Part shown: positions 1 to 6,311 of the stretch, one piece after another | Layout: the number at the start of each line of letters is the position of its first letter | How positions within the stretch are numbered: the stretch's first letter is position 1 | Assembly (NCBI GenBank): GCA_903837815.1 | Contig: CAILWD010000101.1 | Span: 1-8,255, forward strand | Origin: an uncultured Chloroflexota bacterium | Lineage (GTDB): Bacteria; Chloroflexota; Anaerolineae; Anaerolineales; Villigracilaceae | Reading direction: 5' to 3' | DNA: 8,255 bases | Program-made: the position numbers and the translations under genes | Notes under the pieces: generated by a model | The model's input: the letters and a program-made list of their open reading frames with translations, nothing else | The model's database searches: none | What the model was told of the DNA's origin: nothing

Positions 1-834
1 CGGCTCGAAGCGACGGGCATTCCGCGTGGAGCCAGCCGCGCCACCGGAGAATTCTTCCCGAACAGCCTGGGGTCGTTGAAACGTCATTTGATTCTCAACC
101 GCTTGCGGGGCGGCACGGCGGCGGTGATCGTCGAGCCGCTGGGACCCGAATCGGGGACTCGCCCTGTGCCGTTTGACTTCAACCAAAAAATCCATGAGTT
201 GTGCGATGAGTTTGGGGCGTTGCTCATCTTCGACGAAGTTGTGACCGGCTTCCGCCTCGGTTTGGGTGGCGCTCAAGGATACTTCGGCGTCAAACCCGAT
301 CTGACGGTTTTCGGCAAGTGCATCTCCGGTGGTTACCCAATGGCTGGCGGCGTAGGCGGACGCGCAGACGTGATCAAGACTTTCGCGGCAGGCATCGGCG
401 GCATTGGCGAACACGCCTACATCGGCGGCACGCTTTCAGCCAATCCGCTCTCGTGCATGGCGGGTTACACATCCCTGCTGGAAATGGAGCGGACGAATGC
501 GCCAGTCATCGCCGGGCGTGCGGGAGACAGGCTCACCAAAGGCTTGCAAGCCATCATCGAAAAATACAACCTGCCCTTTGTCGCGTACAATCAAGGCTCG
601 ATTGTCCACCTTGAGACATCGGGCGTCATGTTGCTCGACTTCCGCAACCCGCTGCGGCTGGCAAAAGAACTCAAACCGCGCAAGCACATGATGGAAGAAA
701 TGGGCGCGGCGTACATGGCGGAGGGCTTGATTACCCTGGCAGGCTCCCGCATGTACACCTCGATGGCGGACACGGATGAAGTCATAGATGACGCATTGGG
801 CAAATTCGAGGCGGTTTTGTCGGCTTGCGCGTAG
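1..834 (+). CDS. Class III PLP-dependent aminotransferase, glutamate-1-semialdehyde aminomutase-like (5' end missing)
   Basis: The frame is open from the first base, so this is the C-terminal 277 residues of a longer protein (the family is usually about 430-460). The fold-type I PLP enzyme signature is intact. LLIFDEVVTGFR (Asp codon at 232) would supply the aspartate that contacts the pyridine nitrogen. FGKCISGGYPMAGG (Lys codon at 316) carries the Schiff-base lysine. GGAQGYFGVKPDL and GGTLSANPLSCMAG match the aminomutase/aminotransferase subgroup that includes HemL. True HemL isomerises glutamate-1-semialdehyde to 5-aminolevulinate for tetrapyrrole synthesis, but many relatives annotated this way are transaminases of other substrates. 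No other haem gene is visible here, so I give no symbol. The gene ends with TAG and converges on an ornithine cyclodeaminase-family gene, which fits an amino-acid role as well as a haem role. The family is secure; the substrate is unknown. Confidence 0.88.
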   Translation, partial: RLEATGIPRGASRATGEFFPNSLGSLKRHLILNRLRGGTAAVIVEPLGPESGTRPVPFDFNQKIHELCDEFGALLIFDEVVTGFRLGLGGAQGYFGVKPDLTVFGKCISGGYPMAGGVGGRADVIKTFAAGIGGIGEHAYIGGTLSANPLSCMAGYTSLLEMERTNAPVIAGRAGDRLTKGLQAIIEKYNLPFVAYNQGSIVHLETSGVMLLDFRNPLRLAKELKPRKHMMEEMGAAYMAEGLITLAGSRMYTSMADTDEVIDDALGKFEAVLSACA

Positions 835-1009
835 TCAATGGGAATAAGGTTCTTGTTCTTCGCGTGGCGACAAGGATTTCCACCAATCACGGAGACGCAG
901 AGGCGCTGTTACTTGCAATCGGACTTTTTGTAGTCAGGGAAAGTCACACAGATGAAAGACTCCGCAAATAAATCTTGAGAATGGATTTCAATGGGGGAGA
1001 TGCGCCATC

Positions 1010-1984
1010 TCAAAGTGGGAGCCAGGTGCCGAGTCCCTTTTCCTGTGCGCGGCGGTAAATCTCTGGGGCGACCGCCATGTCATCCATCGCCAGACCGAGG
1101 TTGATTGCCAGCGTGCGTTGCTTTTCATCTTTGCGACCCGGCTTCAAGCCGGCAACCAGTTCACCCAGGTCGGCATAGGGTTTGGGAGTCTGCTGGAAAT
1201 ACCCGACCGATTTGTAATATTGGAATTGCGCATGGTCATCCGTGCTGACGAGGTCCATTTGCGCCAGCGCCGCGCCCGACCAGTAGGAGTCGAAGTCCAC
1301 TGCCGAGCCATATGCGCCGGGCTTGAGCCAGTCCTTTTCGATGGCGGGAGTCGGATGCTTGAGAATTGGTCCCGAGGTGACAACCAGATCGGAGTCGGCT
1401 ACTGCTTGTTTTGGCTCCTTGACGCCGACGATCTCGAACTTGAACAGTTCTTTCATTTCGGAGATGAATCGATCCTGGACGGCGGGGAAAATATCATAGG
1501 CATACGCGCGCTTGATTGGGAACAGGCAGGCAAGAGCTTCGAGGTTGGTACGTCCCTGAACACCGCAAGCCAAAATGCCAACCGTCGCTGATTCGGGGCG
1601 AGCCAGATACTTCGCCGAAAGGGCAGAGGCCGCACCGGTGCGCATGGCGGTGATCCACGTGCAATCCATCATCGCGTACGGGATACCGGTCTCGACATCG
1701 TTCAAAATCAGCAAGCCTGTGATGTAAGGCAGTTCGCGCTTGTAGTTCTCCGGGTATCCGCTGACCCATTTGATGCCCGCCGAACGCATGGCAGGGATGT
1801 AAGCCGGCATGGCATGGATGAAGGCATCCGGCATAGTGTGGATGCCGGGCTTGGGTGGCATTTCCACCTTGCCGTTTCCCTTTTCCTTGAAAGCCGTTTC
1901 GAGCAGTTCGATGATTTCGCTCATGGGCAGGTTGACTGCTTCAACATCGGCGCGTGACAGGTAGAGGATTTGCTGTTCGGACAT
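1010..1984 (-). CDS. Ornithine cyclodeaminase/mu-crystallin family protein
   Basis: This is a 324-residue NAD(P)-dependent enzyme of the usual family length. The N-terminal part holds the substrate-side residues: Lys72 in GIKWVSGYPEN and Arg115 in WITAMRTGAAS, a strongly conserved family block. A Rossmann segment follows (VGILACGVQGRTNLEAL, residues 135-151), with Asp164 in AYDIFP at the end of the second strand. The acidic stretch VDFDSYW (229-235) lies where the catalytic aspartate of ornithine cyclodeaminase is expected. Members include ornithine cyclodeaminase, alanine dehydrogenase, ketimine reductases and opine-type synthases, so the substrate cannot be read from sequence. The ATG at 1984 is chosen because AAGGAG lies 6 bases upstream; the in-frame extension to 2017 would overlap the predicted -10 box. 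The gene lies 66 bp downstream of the AlkZ-related gene on the same strand and has its own -10-like box. It converges on the aminotransferase, so joint amino-acid metabolism is possible but not shown. Confidence 0.9.
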   Translation of the reverse strand: MSEQQILYLSRADVEAVNLPMSEIIELLETAFKEKGNGKVEMPPKPGIHTMPDAFIHAMPAYIPAMRSAGIKWVSGYPENYKRELPYITGLLILNDVETGIPYAMMDCTWITAMRTGAASALSAKYLARPESATVGILACGVQGRTNLEALACLFPIKRAYAYDIFPAVQDRFISEMKELFKFEIVGVKEPKQAVADSDLVVTSGPILKHPTPAIEKDWLKPGAYGSAVDFDSYWSGAALAQMDLVSTDDHAQFQYYKSVGYFQQTPKPYADLGELVAGLKPGRKDEKQRTLAINLGLAMDDMAVAPEIYRRAQEKGLGTWLPL

Positions 1985-1990
1985 CGGGAT

Positions 1991-1996
1991 CTCCTT
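1991..1996 (-). promoter_or_regulatory. Shine-Dalgarno site that fixes the cyclodeaminase-family start
   Basis: On the minus strand the sequence reads AAGGAG, six bases before the ATG at 1984. It is a near-perfect anti-16S match at good spacing, and it decides against the longer in-frame start eleven codons upstream. Confidence 0.85.
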
Positions 1997-2016
1997 GTGA
2001 AATAATGTACAACGCA

Positions 2017-2022
2017 ATTATA
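2017..2022 (-). promoter_or_regulatory. Candidate -10 box for the cyclodeaminase-family gene
   Basis: A perfect TATAAT reads on the minus strand, about 32 bases before the chosen ATG. It would give a short leader of roughly 25 nt that contains the Shine-Dalgarno site. No good -35 hexamer sits 16-18 bases upstream. The nearest is TTGTCC at a 14-base spacing, which is too short. The box lies in the 66-bp gap after the AlkZ-related gene, so the two minus-strand genes may be transcribed separately. Confidence 0.5.
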
Positions 2023-2050
2023 CAACCGAGTTGCTGGGACAAGGCTTTTA

Positions 2051-2902
2051 TCAGGAACACAACGTGGCAAGCGCCAGCCATTCTCCCGCCTGTTTGGGAT
2101 GGATTGTCCTGGCCAGCAGGTTTTGCTCTACGAGTTTGTTTATCGCGCGGTTTGCAATTTCATTCGACCAGCCGAAGAGTTTGGTCACGTCTCGCAGTTG
2201 CGCCGCACCGACCATGTTGAAATACAGTTCGAGCAGTTTCCCCCGCGCCTGCGATTCGGTGATTTTCCGCGCCTGCTCGGAGAGTTCGGGGAAGTGGCGG
2301 GTGGTGATTTCGTAGATGTGGGAATACTTCCACGCCCCCGCCTGCGCCACGCCGACAGGCAGAATCTTGAAATCCTTTTGCAAATATTCCAGCGCCTTGT
2401 TGAACTCGGAATCTTTCGCGTTTGAAAGTTTTGACTTCTTGCGCAAGTCCAGCGTGTGCATTGCGCCGTCTTCCAGCAAAGTTTCGTACACCTGCTTTGC
2501 CGACTGCGGCAGGCGTCCCTCGTGGTAGGCGATCAAATAATCCTCTTCGGGAGAGCCGTAATTTTCGGAGAGCGCATAGAAATACGGCGCAACATCGAGC
2601 GAAATCATCGTCCCTTTGCCGCGTAATATTTTGCCGTAATACCATATCTTTTTATCGAGAGCGCCGTCCTTCCACCCCCAGGTGATATGACCGGGGTCAT
2701 CGTGTGCATCGGCGACGGGACGATCTCCCGCCACAGCCACCCAGAGCGAAGGCAGGTCGATTCCTTTGATGGGCCAGAAATATATGAAGCCTCGGCGGTT
2801 GACGAAGGTCAAAGCCTGGGCGGGAGACAAAAGCCTTTTGCCGGGTGTCAAGCCGAAGGTCGAAGCGCGAAGCGTTTCTAGTTTTTTCAGGTTGAGTTTC
2901 AT
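2051..2902 (-). CDS. AlkZ-related winged-helix protein (HTH_42/DUF1006-like), catalytic motif not seen
   Basis: This is a 283-residue soluble protein with no signal peptide or membrane segment. From memory of the family it resembles AlkZ-related winged-helix proteins, relatives of the DNA glycosylases AlkZ and YcaQ that remove bulky or crosslinked alkylated bases. Visible blocks are ALTFVNRRGFIYFWPIKGIDLPSLW (30-54), a WGWKD...WYYGKILRGKGTMISLDVAPYFYAL core (75-111), SENYGSPEEDYLIAYHEGRL (112-131), and two helix-turn-helix-like stretches near 135-175 and 235-262. AlkZ/YcaQ enzymes carry a Q-x-Q or Q-x-D catalytic motif in the early GΦΦQΦD-like segment; here that place appears to read GFIYFWPI, with neither residue. 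Glycosylase activity is therefore doubtful, and a DNA-binding or regulatory role is possible. ATG 2902 is preferred over ATG 2923 and TTG 2938 because a promoter lies directly upstream of it. The gene is divergent from pgl by 36 bp. Confidence 0.72.
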   Translation of the reverse strand: MKLNLKKLETLRASTFGLTPGKRLLSPAQALTFVNRRGFIYFWPIKGIDLPSLWVAVAGDRPVADAHDDPGHITWGWKDGALDKKIWYYGKILRGKGTMISLDVAPYFYALSENYGSPEEDYLIAYHEGRLPQSAKQVYETLLEDGAMHTLDLRKKSKLSNAKDSEFNKALEYLQKDFKILPVGVAQAGAWKYSHIYEITTRHFPELSEQARKITESQARGKLLELYFNMVGAAQLRDVTKLFGWSNEIANRAINKLVEQNLLARTIHPKQAGEWLALATLCS

Positions 2903-2909
2903 CAGGCAG

Positions 2910-2938
2910 ATTTTAGTCCACATGAGAGCGGATGACAA
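2910..2938 (-). promoter_or_regulatory. Sigma-70-type promoter giving a probable leaderless transcript
   Basis: On the minus strand TTGTCA (2933-2938) and TAAAAT (2910-2915) are separated by exactly 17 bases, and each matches the consensus at 5 of 6 positions. The predicted start of transcription is near 2903, one base before the ATG at 2902. No Shine-Dalgarno sequence precedes that ATG. The -35 hexamer abuts the pgl start codon (2939) on the other strand, so the whole gap between the divergent genes is used by this promoter. Confidence 0.65.
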
Positions 2939-3652
2939 ATGATGGTTATCAAAAAATTTCGAGACGGTTCAGAACTGGGTCAGTCGGCGGCGAAGTCGTT
3001 CAGTGAACTGGCAAACCAAGCCATCGCCGAACGCGGACGTTTTTTGGTTTCGCTCTCCGGTGGCGGCACACCGATGAAGCTATACGAACGGCTTGCCGAG
3101 GAAACACTGGATTGGAGCCGCGTTCACTTTTTTTGGGGCGATGAACGCTGCGTGCCGGTGGAAGATGCTGGAAACAGTTTTGGACAGGTGAAGAAAGTCC
3201 TGTTCGACAAAATCAGCGCGATGAACACCCACCGCGTACAATCCGAACTGGAGCCTGATTCTGCTGCGAGGGACTATGCCCAAACCCTGAGCCGCTTCGC
3301 AGACCCGCCATTGGGTTTCCCCCGCTTCGATTTGGTCCTGCTCGGCATGGGAGATGACGGTCACACTGCATCGCTGTTCCCAGGCTCGCCGGTGGACGAA
3401 TCCACGCCCACGCTGGCGGTCACGGCGCACTACCAGGATCGACCTGCCAACCGTATCACATTGACCCCGCTGGTGTTTAATCAGGCACGGGAGATTTGGT
3501 TTCTGGTTACAGGGAAGGGGAAAGCCGAAACCCTGAAAAATGTCATTGAAGGTGAATTCAAACCTGAAATGTACCCCGCGCAGCGCATTCATCCCATCCA
3601 CGGAAACCTGGTCTGGATGATCGATGAGGCGGCGGGAAGTCAATTGAATTAA
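2939..3652 (+). CDS. pgl: 6-phosphogluconolactonase (DevB/SOL family)
   Basis: This 237-residue cytosolic enzyme hydrolyses 6-phosphoglucono-1,5-lactone to 6-phosphogluconate, the second step of the oxidative pentose phosphate pathway. The diagnostic family blocks are complete: SLSGGGTPMKLYERL (38-52, sugar-phosphate loop), VHFFWGDERCVP (62-73), and FDLVLLGMGDDGHTASLFPGSP (130-151) with His142 as the probable catalytic residue. NRITLTPLVFNQA and FLVTGKGKAE complete the isomerase-like fold. The length is normal. Two tandem ATGs (2939 and 2942) start the gene. The only ribosome-binding candidate is a weak purine run at 2924-2932. It is the first gene of pgl-gnd-zwf, followed after 38 bp by gnd. 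No convincing plus-strand promoter was seen; it may lie inside the start of the divergent AlkZ-related gene. Confidence 0.95.
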   Translation: MMVIKKFRDGSELGQSAAKSFSELANQAIAERGRFLVSLSGGGTPMKLYERLAEETLDWSRVHFFWGDERCVPVEDAGNSFGQVKKVLFDKISAMNTHRVQSELEPDSAARDYAQTLSRFADPPLGFPRFDLVLLGMGDDGHTASLFPGSPVDESTPTLAVTAHYQDRPANRITLTPLVFNQAREIWFLVTGKGKAETLKNVIEGEFKPEMYPAQRIHPIHGNLVWMIDEAAGSQLN

Positions 3653-3653
3653 T

Positions 3654-3668
3654 AGACTTCGGAAGTCT
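3654..3668. repeat. 15-bp palindrome between pgl and gnd
   Basis: AGACTTC and GAAGTCT form a perfect dyad around a single central G, starting one base after the pgl stop codon. As RNA it folds to a 6-bp stem with a CGG loop. No T-run follows, so it is not a normal terminator. It could stabilise the pgl 3' end or act as an operator. Confidence 0.6.
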
Positions 3669-3690
3669 GAATCCAAAGGAGATTTACAAA

Positions 3691-4602
3691 ATGGAATTAG
3701 CATTGATTGGTCTGGGAAAAATGGGCATGAACATGGCAAAGCGCCTGATGCGCGGCGGACATCGTGTCATCGGTTATGCCCGCACAAAGGAAACAGTAGA
3801 CAACGCCGTCAAGGAAGGCGTGGACGGTGCTTCCTCAATCGAGGAAGCCGTCGGCAAGTTGACCTCTTCACCGAAAGCGGTTTGGGTTATGGTTCCTGCG
3901 GGAGCCACTACCACTGAAACCATCGAAAAAGTCGCGGCGCTGCTGAAAAAGGGCGACATCATCATCGACGGTGGGAACTCGAATTACAAAGACACCATCA
4001 AACATGCGGAAATGCTCGCAGCCAAAGGCATAGACTTTGTAGACTGCGGAACCAGCGGCGGCATTTGGGGACTCACCGAAGGCTATAGCCTGATGATCGG
4101 CGGCAAAGAAGAAGTGACCGCAAAATTGAATCCCATCTTCGAGACGCTCGCTCCGGGCAAGGAACTCGGCTGGGGACGTGTAGGTCCGCATGGCGCGGGA
4201 CATTACGTCAAGATGGTACACAACGGCATCGAATATGGCATGATGCAGGCATTCGCCGAAGGATTTGGTATTTTGAAAGCCAAGGAAGAATTCGGTCTCG
4301 ATCTCGCCCAAATTTCGCACATCTGGCAGAACGGAAGTGTTGTCCGCTCGTGGCTGTTGGATTTGGCGGCAAATGCCCTCGACGAAGACACCGAGTTGAC
4401 GGATATCAAACCCTGGGTTGCGGATTCAGGCGAAGGGCGCTGGACGGTCTTTGAATCCATCGACCTAGACGTGCCAGCCCCTGTCATCACCCTCGCCCTG
4501 CAAATGCGCTTCGCCAGCCGCGACGAGGAAAACTATCCCGCCCGAATGCTCTCTGCGCTCCGCAACCAGTTTGGCGGACATGCGATGAAGAAGGCGAAGT
4601 AA
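3691..4602 (+). CDS. gnd: 6-phosphogluconate dehydrogenase, decarboxylating, short form
   Basis: This enzyme oxidatively decarboxylates 6-phosphogluconate to ribulose 5-phosphate and CO2, the third oxidative pentose phosphate step. The N-terminal Rossmann fold begins LIGLGKMGMNMA (Gly7, Gly9, Gly12). DGGNSNY (93-99) and CGTSGGIWG (119-127) line the substrate site. GHYVKMVHNGIEY (170-182) carries the catalytic Lys174, Asn178 and Glu181. At 303 residues it is the short form (YqeC/GntZ/GndA-like); the long form is about 470. The last helix keeps RNQFGGH, where Arg291 and His297 have the spacing of the substrate-binding pair of the long enzymes. After the second strand it reads YARTKE: Arg31 aligns with the NADP 2'-phosphate arginine of the usual NRT/NRS motif, but the Asn is Ala, so cofactor choice is open. 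A strong AAAGGAGA (3675-3682) precedes ATG 3691. The stop TAA is the first triplet of a heptad repeat. Confidence 0.95.
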   Translation: MELALIGLGKMGMNMAKRLMRGGHRVIGYARTKETVDNAVKEGVDGASSIEEAVGKLTSSPKAVWVMVPAGATTTETIEKVAALLKKGDIIIDGGNSNYKDTIKHAEMLAAKGIDFVDCGTSGGIWGLTEGYSLMIGGKEEVTAKLNPIFETLAPGKELGWGRVGPHGAGHYVKMVHNGIEYGMMQAFAEGFGILKAKEEFGLDLAQISHIWQNGSVVRSWLLDLAANALDEDTELTDIKPWVADSGEGRWTVFESIDLDVPAPVITLALQMRFASRDEENYPARMLSALRNQFGGHAMKKAK

Positions 4603-4660
4603 TTGGGTAATTGGTAATTGGAGATTGGACTCTCAATTACCAATTACAAATTACAAATCT
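4600..4660. repeat. Inverted TAATTGG heptad array forming a long hairpin
   Basis: Seven-base units run TAATTGG (4600), TAATTGG (4608), TAATTGG (4615), AGATTGG (4622). Then, in opposite orientation, come TCAATTA (4633), CCAATTA (4640), CAAATTA (4647) and CAAATCT (4654). The arms 4607-4620 and 4634-4647 are perfect 14-bp complements, with three more pairs possible beyond a one-base bulge. The loop is about six bases. The first unit overlaps the gnd stop codon and the array ends seven bases before the zwf ATG. Heptanucleotide arrays of this general kind are known from cyanobacteria and some Chloroflexota genomes. There is no T-run after the stem, so it is not a typical terminator. Confidence 0.8.
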
Positions 4661-4667
4661 CCCCACC

Positions 4668-6146
4668 ATGAACACCTCAACCTTTAACGGACTCCCCACA
4701 ACGATCGTCATCTTCGGCGCTTCGGGCGATTTAACCCAGCGCAAGTTGATGCCGTCGTTGTTTAATTTATTCCGCAAGCGCCGCACACCGAAGGATGTTC
4801 AAATCGTCGGCTTTGGCGGCACAGAGTTCAGCGACGAACAATTCCGCGAGCGGCTTCATACGGGCATCAAAGAACATGCGGGGTATGATTTCACCGAAGA
4901 GGAATGGAACGTCTTTGCTCCCAACCTTTCCTACTTCCACGGCAAATACGGCGAAGTCGGTGACTTTACACGACTGGCGGAACATCTCTCTCAACTCGAA
5001 AACGGCGGAGCCAATCGTCTGTTTTACATGGCGCTGCCGCCCACCCTTTTTCCCGTCATCATCGACAACCTCGGCGCTTCGGGACAGTTGCACGAAAACG
5101 GAGCCTGGCGGCGTGTGGTGCTGGAAAAACCCTTTGGCACCGATCTTGAGTCGGCGACCATTTTGAATCATCAGGTTCACAAGGCGCTGAACGAAAATCA
5201 AATCTATCGCATCGACCATTATCTCGGCAAGGAAACCGTGCAGAACATTTTGTTCACGCGCTTTGCCAACACCATCTTCGAGCCGATCTGGAACCGCACC
5301 TACATCGACCACGTGCAAATCACGGTGGCGGAAACCGTCGGACTGGAGCACCGCGCGGGATTTTACGACAGCGTGGGCGTACTGCGCGACATGTTCCAGA
5401 ATCACCTTCTGCAATTGCTGACTCTTGTAGCAATGGAGCCGCCCGCCTCCTTCAGCGCGACGCATCTGCGAAATGAAAAAGTAAAAGTCCTCAGCGCCAT
5501 CCAGCCGATGACCCCTGAGCAGGTGGCGCGGCACACGGTTCGGGCGCAGTACAAAGGCTATCGAAACGAGAAACAGGTCAACCCTGCGTCCACGACCCCC
5601 ACGTATGCGGCGATGCGACTCTTCGTCAACAACTGGCGCTGGAAGGGCGTCCCGTTCTATCTGCGCTCCGGGAAGAATCTCGCCGAGAAACTCTCGCAGG
5701 TCATCATCCAATTTAAGGAGCCGCCGCTCGCCATGTTCCCCATGCAGGCGATGAAGCCGAACATGCTGGTTCTTTATCTGCAACCCGACGAAGGCTTGCA
5801 TGTCCGCTTCGAAGCAAAAGCTCCCGACACCGTCGCCGAAACCCGCTCAGTAGACATGGAATTCCACTATGCCGAAGCATTTGGGCAGACGGCAATTCCC
5901 GAATCGTATGAACGATTACTCCTCGACACGATTCAGGGCGACGCCTCGCTCTTCACCCGCGCCGACGAAGTGGAAACCGCCTGGGCGCTGATCGACCCGA
6001 TTCTTCAAACCTGGGAGACTCATCAGACTCCGCCTTTGGCTGTTTACCGGCCCGGCAGTTGGGGACCACCCGAAGGTTATGACCTGCTCGCCCGCGACGG
6101 GCGGCGCTGGCTGAACGAGGAAGCCAGCATGATGTTGGATAAGTAG
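4668..6146 (+). CDS. zwf: Glucose-6-phosphate 1-dehydrogenase
   Basis: This 492-residue enzyme, of normal family length, oxidises glucose 6-phosphate to 6-phosphogluconolactone with reduction of NADP+ (some relatives also use NAD+). It is the entry step of the oxidative pentose phosphate pathway. The dinucleotide loop is IFGASGDLTQRKL (15-27). EKPFG is at 153-157, and the signature RIDHYLGKE at 181-189 holds the substrate-binding His184 and Lys188. FQNHLLQLL contains His246, at the place of the catalytic histidine. RSGKNL with Lys336 fits the conserved substrate/coenzyme lysine region. ATG 4668 is chosen because the protein from there begins close to the Rossmann strand, as in the family; an upstream TTG at 4611 would translate the heptad repeat. 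No Shine-Dalgarno sequence is visible before 4668 (the bases are ATCTCCCCACC). It is the last gene of pgl-gnd-zwf and is closed by an intrinsic terminator. Confidence 0.96.
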   Translation: MNTSTFNGLPTTIVIFGASGDLTQRKLMPSLFNLFRKRRTPKDVQIVGFGGTEFSDEQFRERLHTGIKEHAGYDFTEEEWNVFAPNLSYFHGKYGEVGDFTRLAEHLSQLENGGANRLFYMALPPTLFPVIIDNLGASGQLHENGAWRRVVLEKPFGTDLESATILNHQVHKALNENQIYRIDHYLGKETVQNILFTRFANTIFEPIWNRTYIDHVQITVAETVGLEHRAGFYDSVGVLRDMFQNHLLQLLTLVAMEPPASFSATHLRNEKVKVLSAIQPMTPEQVARHTVRAQYKGYRNEKQVNPASTTPTYAAMRLFVNNWRWKGVPFYLRSGKNLAEKLSQVIIQFKEPPLAMFPMQAMKPNMLVLYLQPDEGLHVRFEAKAPDTVAETRSVDMEFHYAEAFGQTAIPESYERLLLDTIQGDASLFTRADEVETAWALIDPILQTWETHQTPPLAVYRPGSWGPPEGYDLLARDGRRWLNEEASMMLDK

Positions 6147-6153
6147 CCAACCG

Positions 6154-6185
6154 AAGACTGTCCAAGTGGACAGTCTTTGTTTTTT
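6154..6185 (+). terminator. Rho-independent terminator after zwf
   Basis: AAGACTGTCC (6154-6163) pairs perfectly with GGACAGTCTT (6168-6177) around a four-base AAGT loop. A T-rich tail (TTTGTTTTTT) overlaps the end of the stem. It begins eight bases after the zwf stop and should end the pentose phosphate transcript. Confidence 0.92.
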
Positions 6186-6244
6186 CCCAGCGCAGTATAT
6201 TAGTGGGCGAGGCATAAATTAATGTTTCGAGATTGCAACCAAAA

Positions 6245-6250
6245 TATAAT
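6245..6250 (+). promoter_or_regulatory. Candidate -10 box for the membrane-fusion/ABC unit
   Basis: A perfect TATAAT lies 61 bases before the membrane-fusion protein ATG and after the zwf terminator, where a new promoter is expected. The -35 region at 16-18 bases spacing (around 6221-6228, AATGTTTC) matches poorly, so the call rests on the -10 box and its position. Confidence 0.45.
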
Positions 6251-6275
6251 TTAGGCGTACATAGACAAGAAATCA

Positions 6276-6290
6276 TCCCCGCTTTGGGGA
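6276..6290 (+). other. Small GC hairpin in the membrane-fusion gene leader
   Basis: TCCCC and GGGGA pair as five base pairs around a GCTTT loop, inside the predicted 5' leader and eight bases before the AAAGGA ribosome site (6299-6304). It may be a leader-structure or stability element, or may be chance. Confidence 0.3.
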
Positions 6291-6311
6291 GTCATTACAA
6301 AGGAAAACAAG

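Noticed and set aside
881..905. CACGGAGACGCAGAGGCG stretch in the 835-1009 gap, resembling a 'cacggagacacagag' sequence seen in many environmental genomes
   Set aside because: One imperfect copy with no partner in the window, so no repeat can be shown. The rest of this 175-bp gap shows only a weak GACTTT/AAAGTC pairing (922-945).
997..1011. GAGATG-CGC-CATCTC hairpin overlapping the cyclodeaminase-family stop codon
   Set aside because: The stem is only six base pairs, no T-run follows on either strand, and it overlaps the coding end, so I could not support it as the convergent terminator.
2903..2938. Longer N-terminus for the AlkZ-related protein from TTG 2938 or ATG 2923
   Set aside because: The added codons would be the -35/-10 region itself, there is no ribosome site, and the extra residues do not resemble the family start.
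4607..4647. gnd-zwf hairpin as an intrinsic terminator
   Set aside because: The stem is AT-rich and no T-run follows it; the strong terminator of this operon lies after zwf.
4611..4667. TTG start for zwf 19 codons upstream
   Set aside because: The extension would translate the heptad repeat and no ribosome site supports it; the protein from 4668 begins as the family does.
4767..5801. 344-codon open frame on the minus strand inside zwf
   Set aside because: It is antisense to a complete, motif-rich zwf, its protein shows no recognisable domain, and long antisense frames are common in GC-rich genes.
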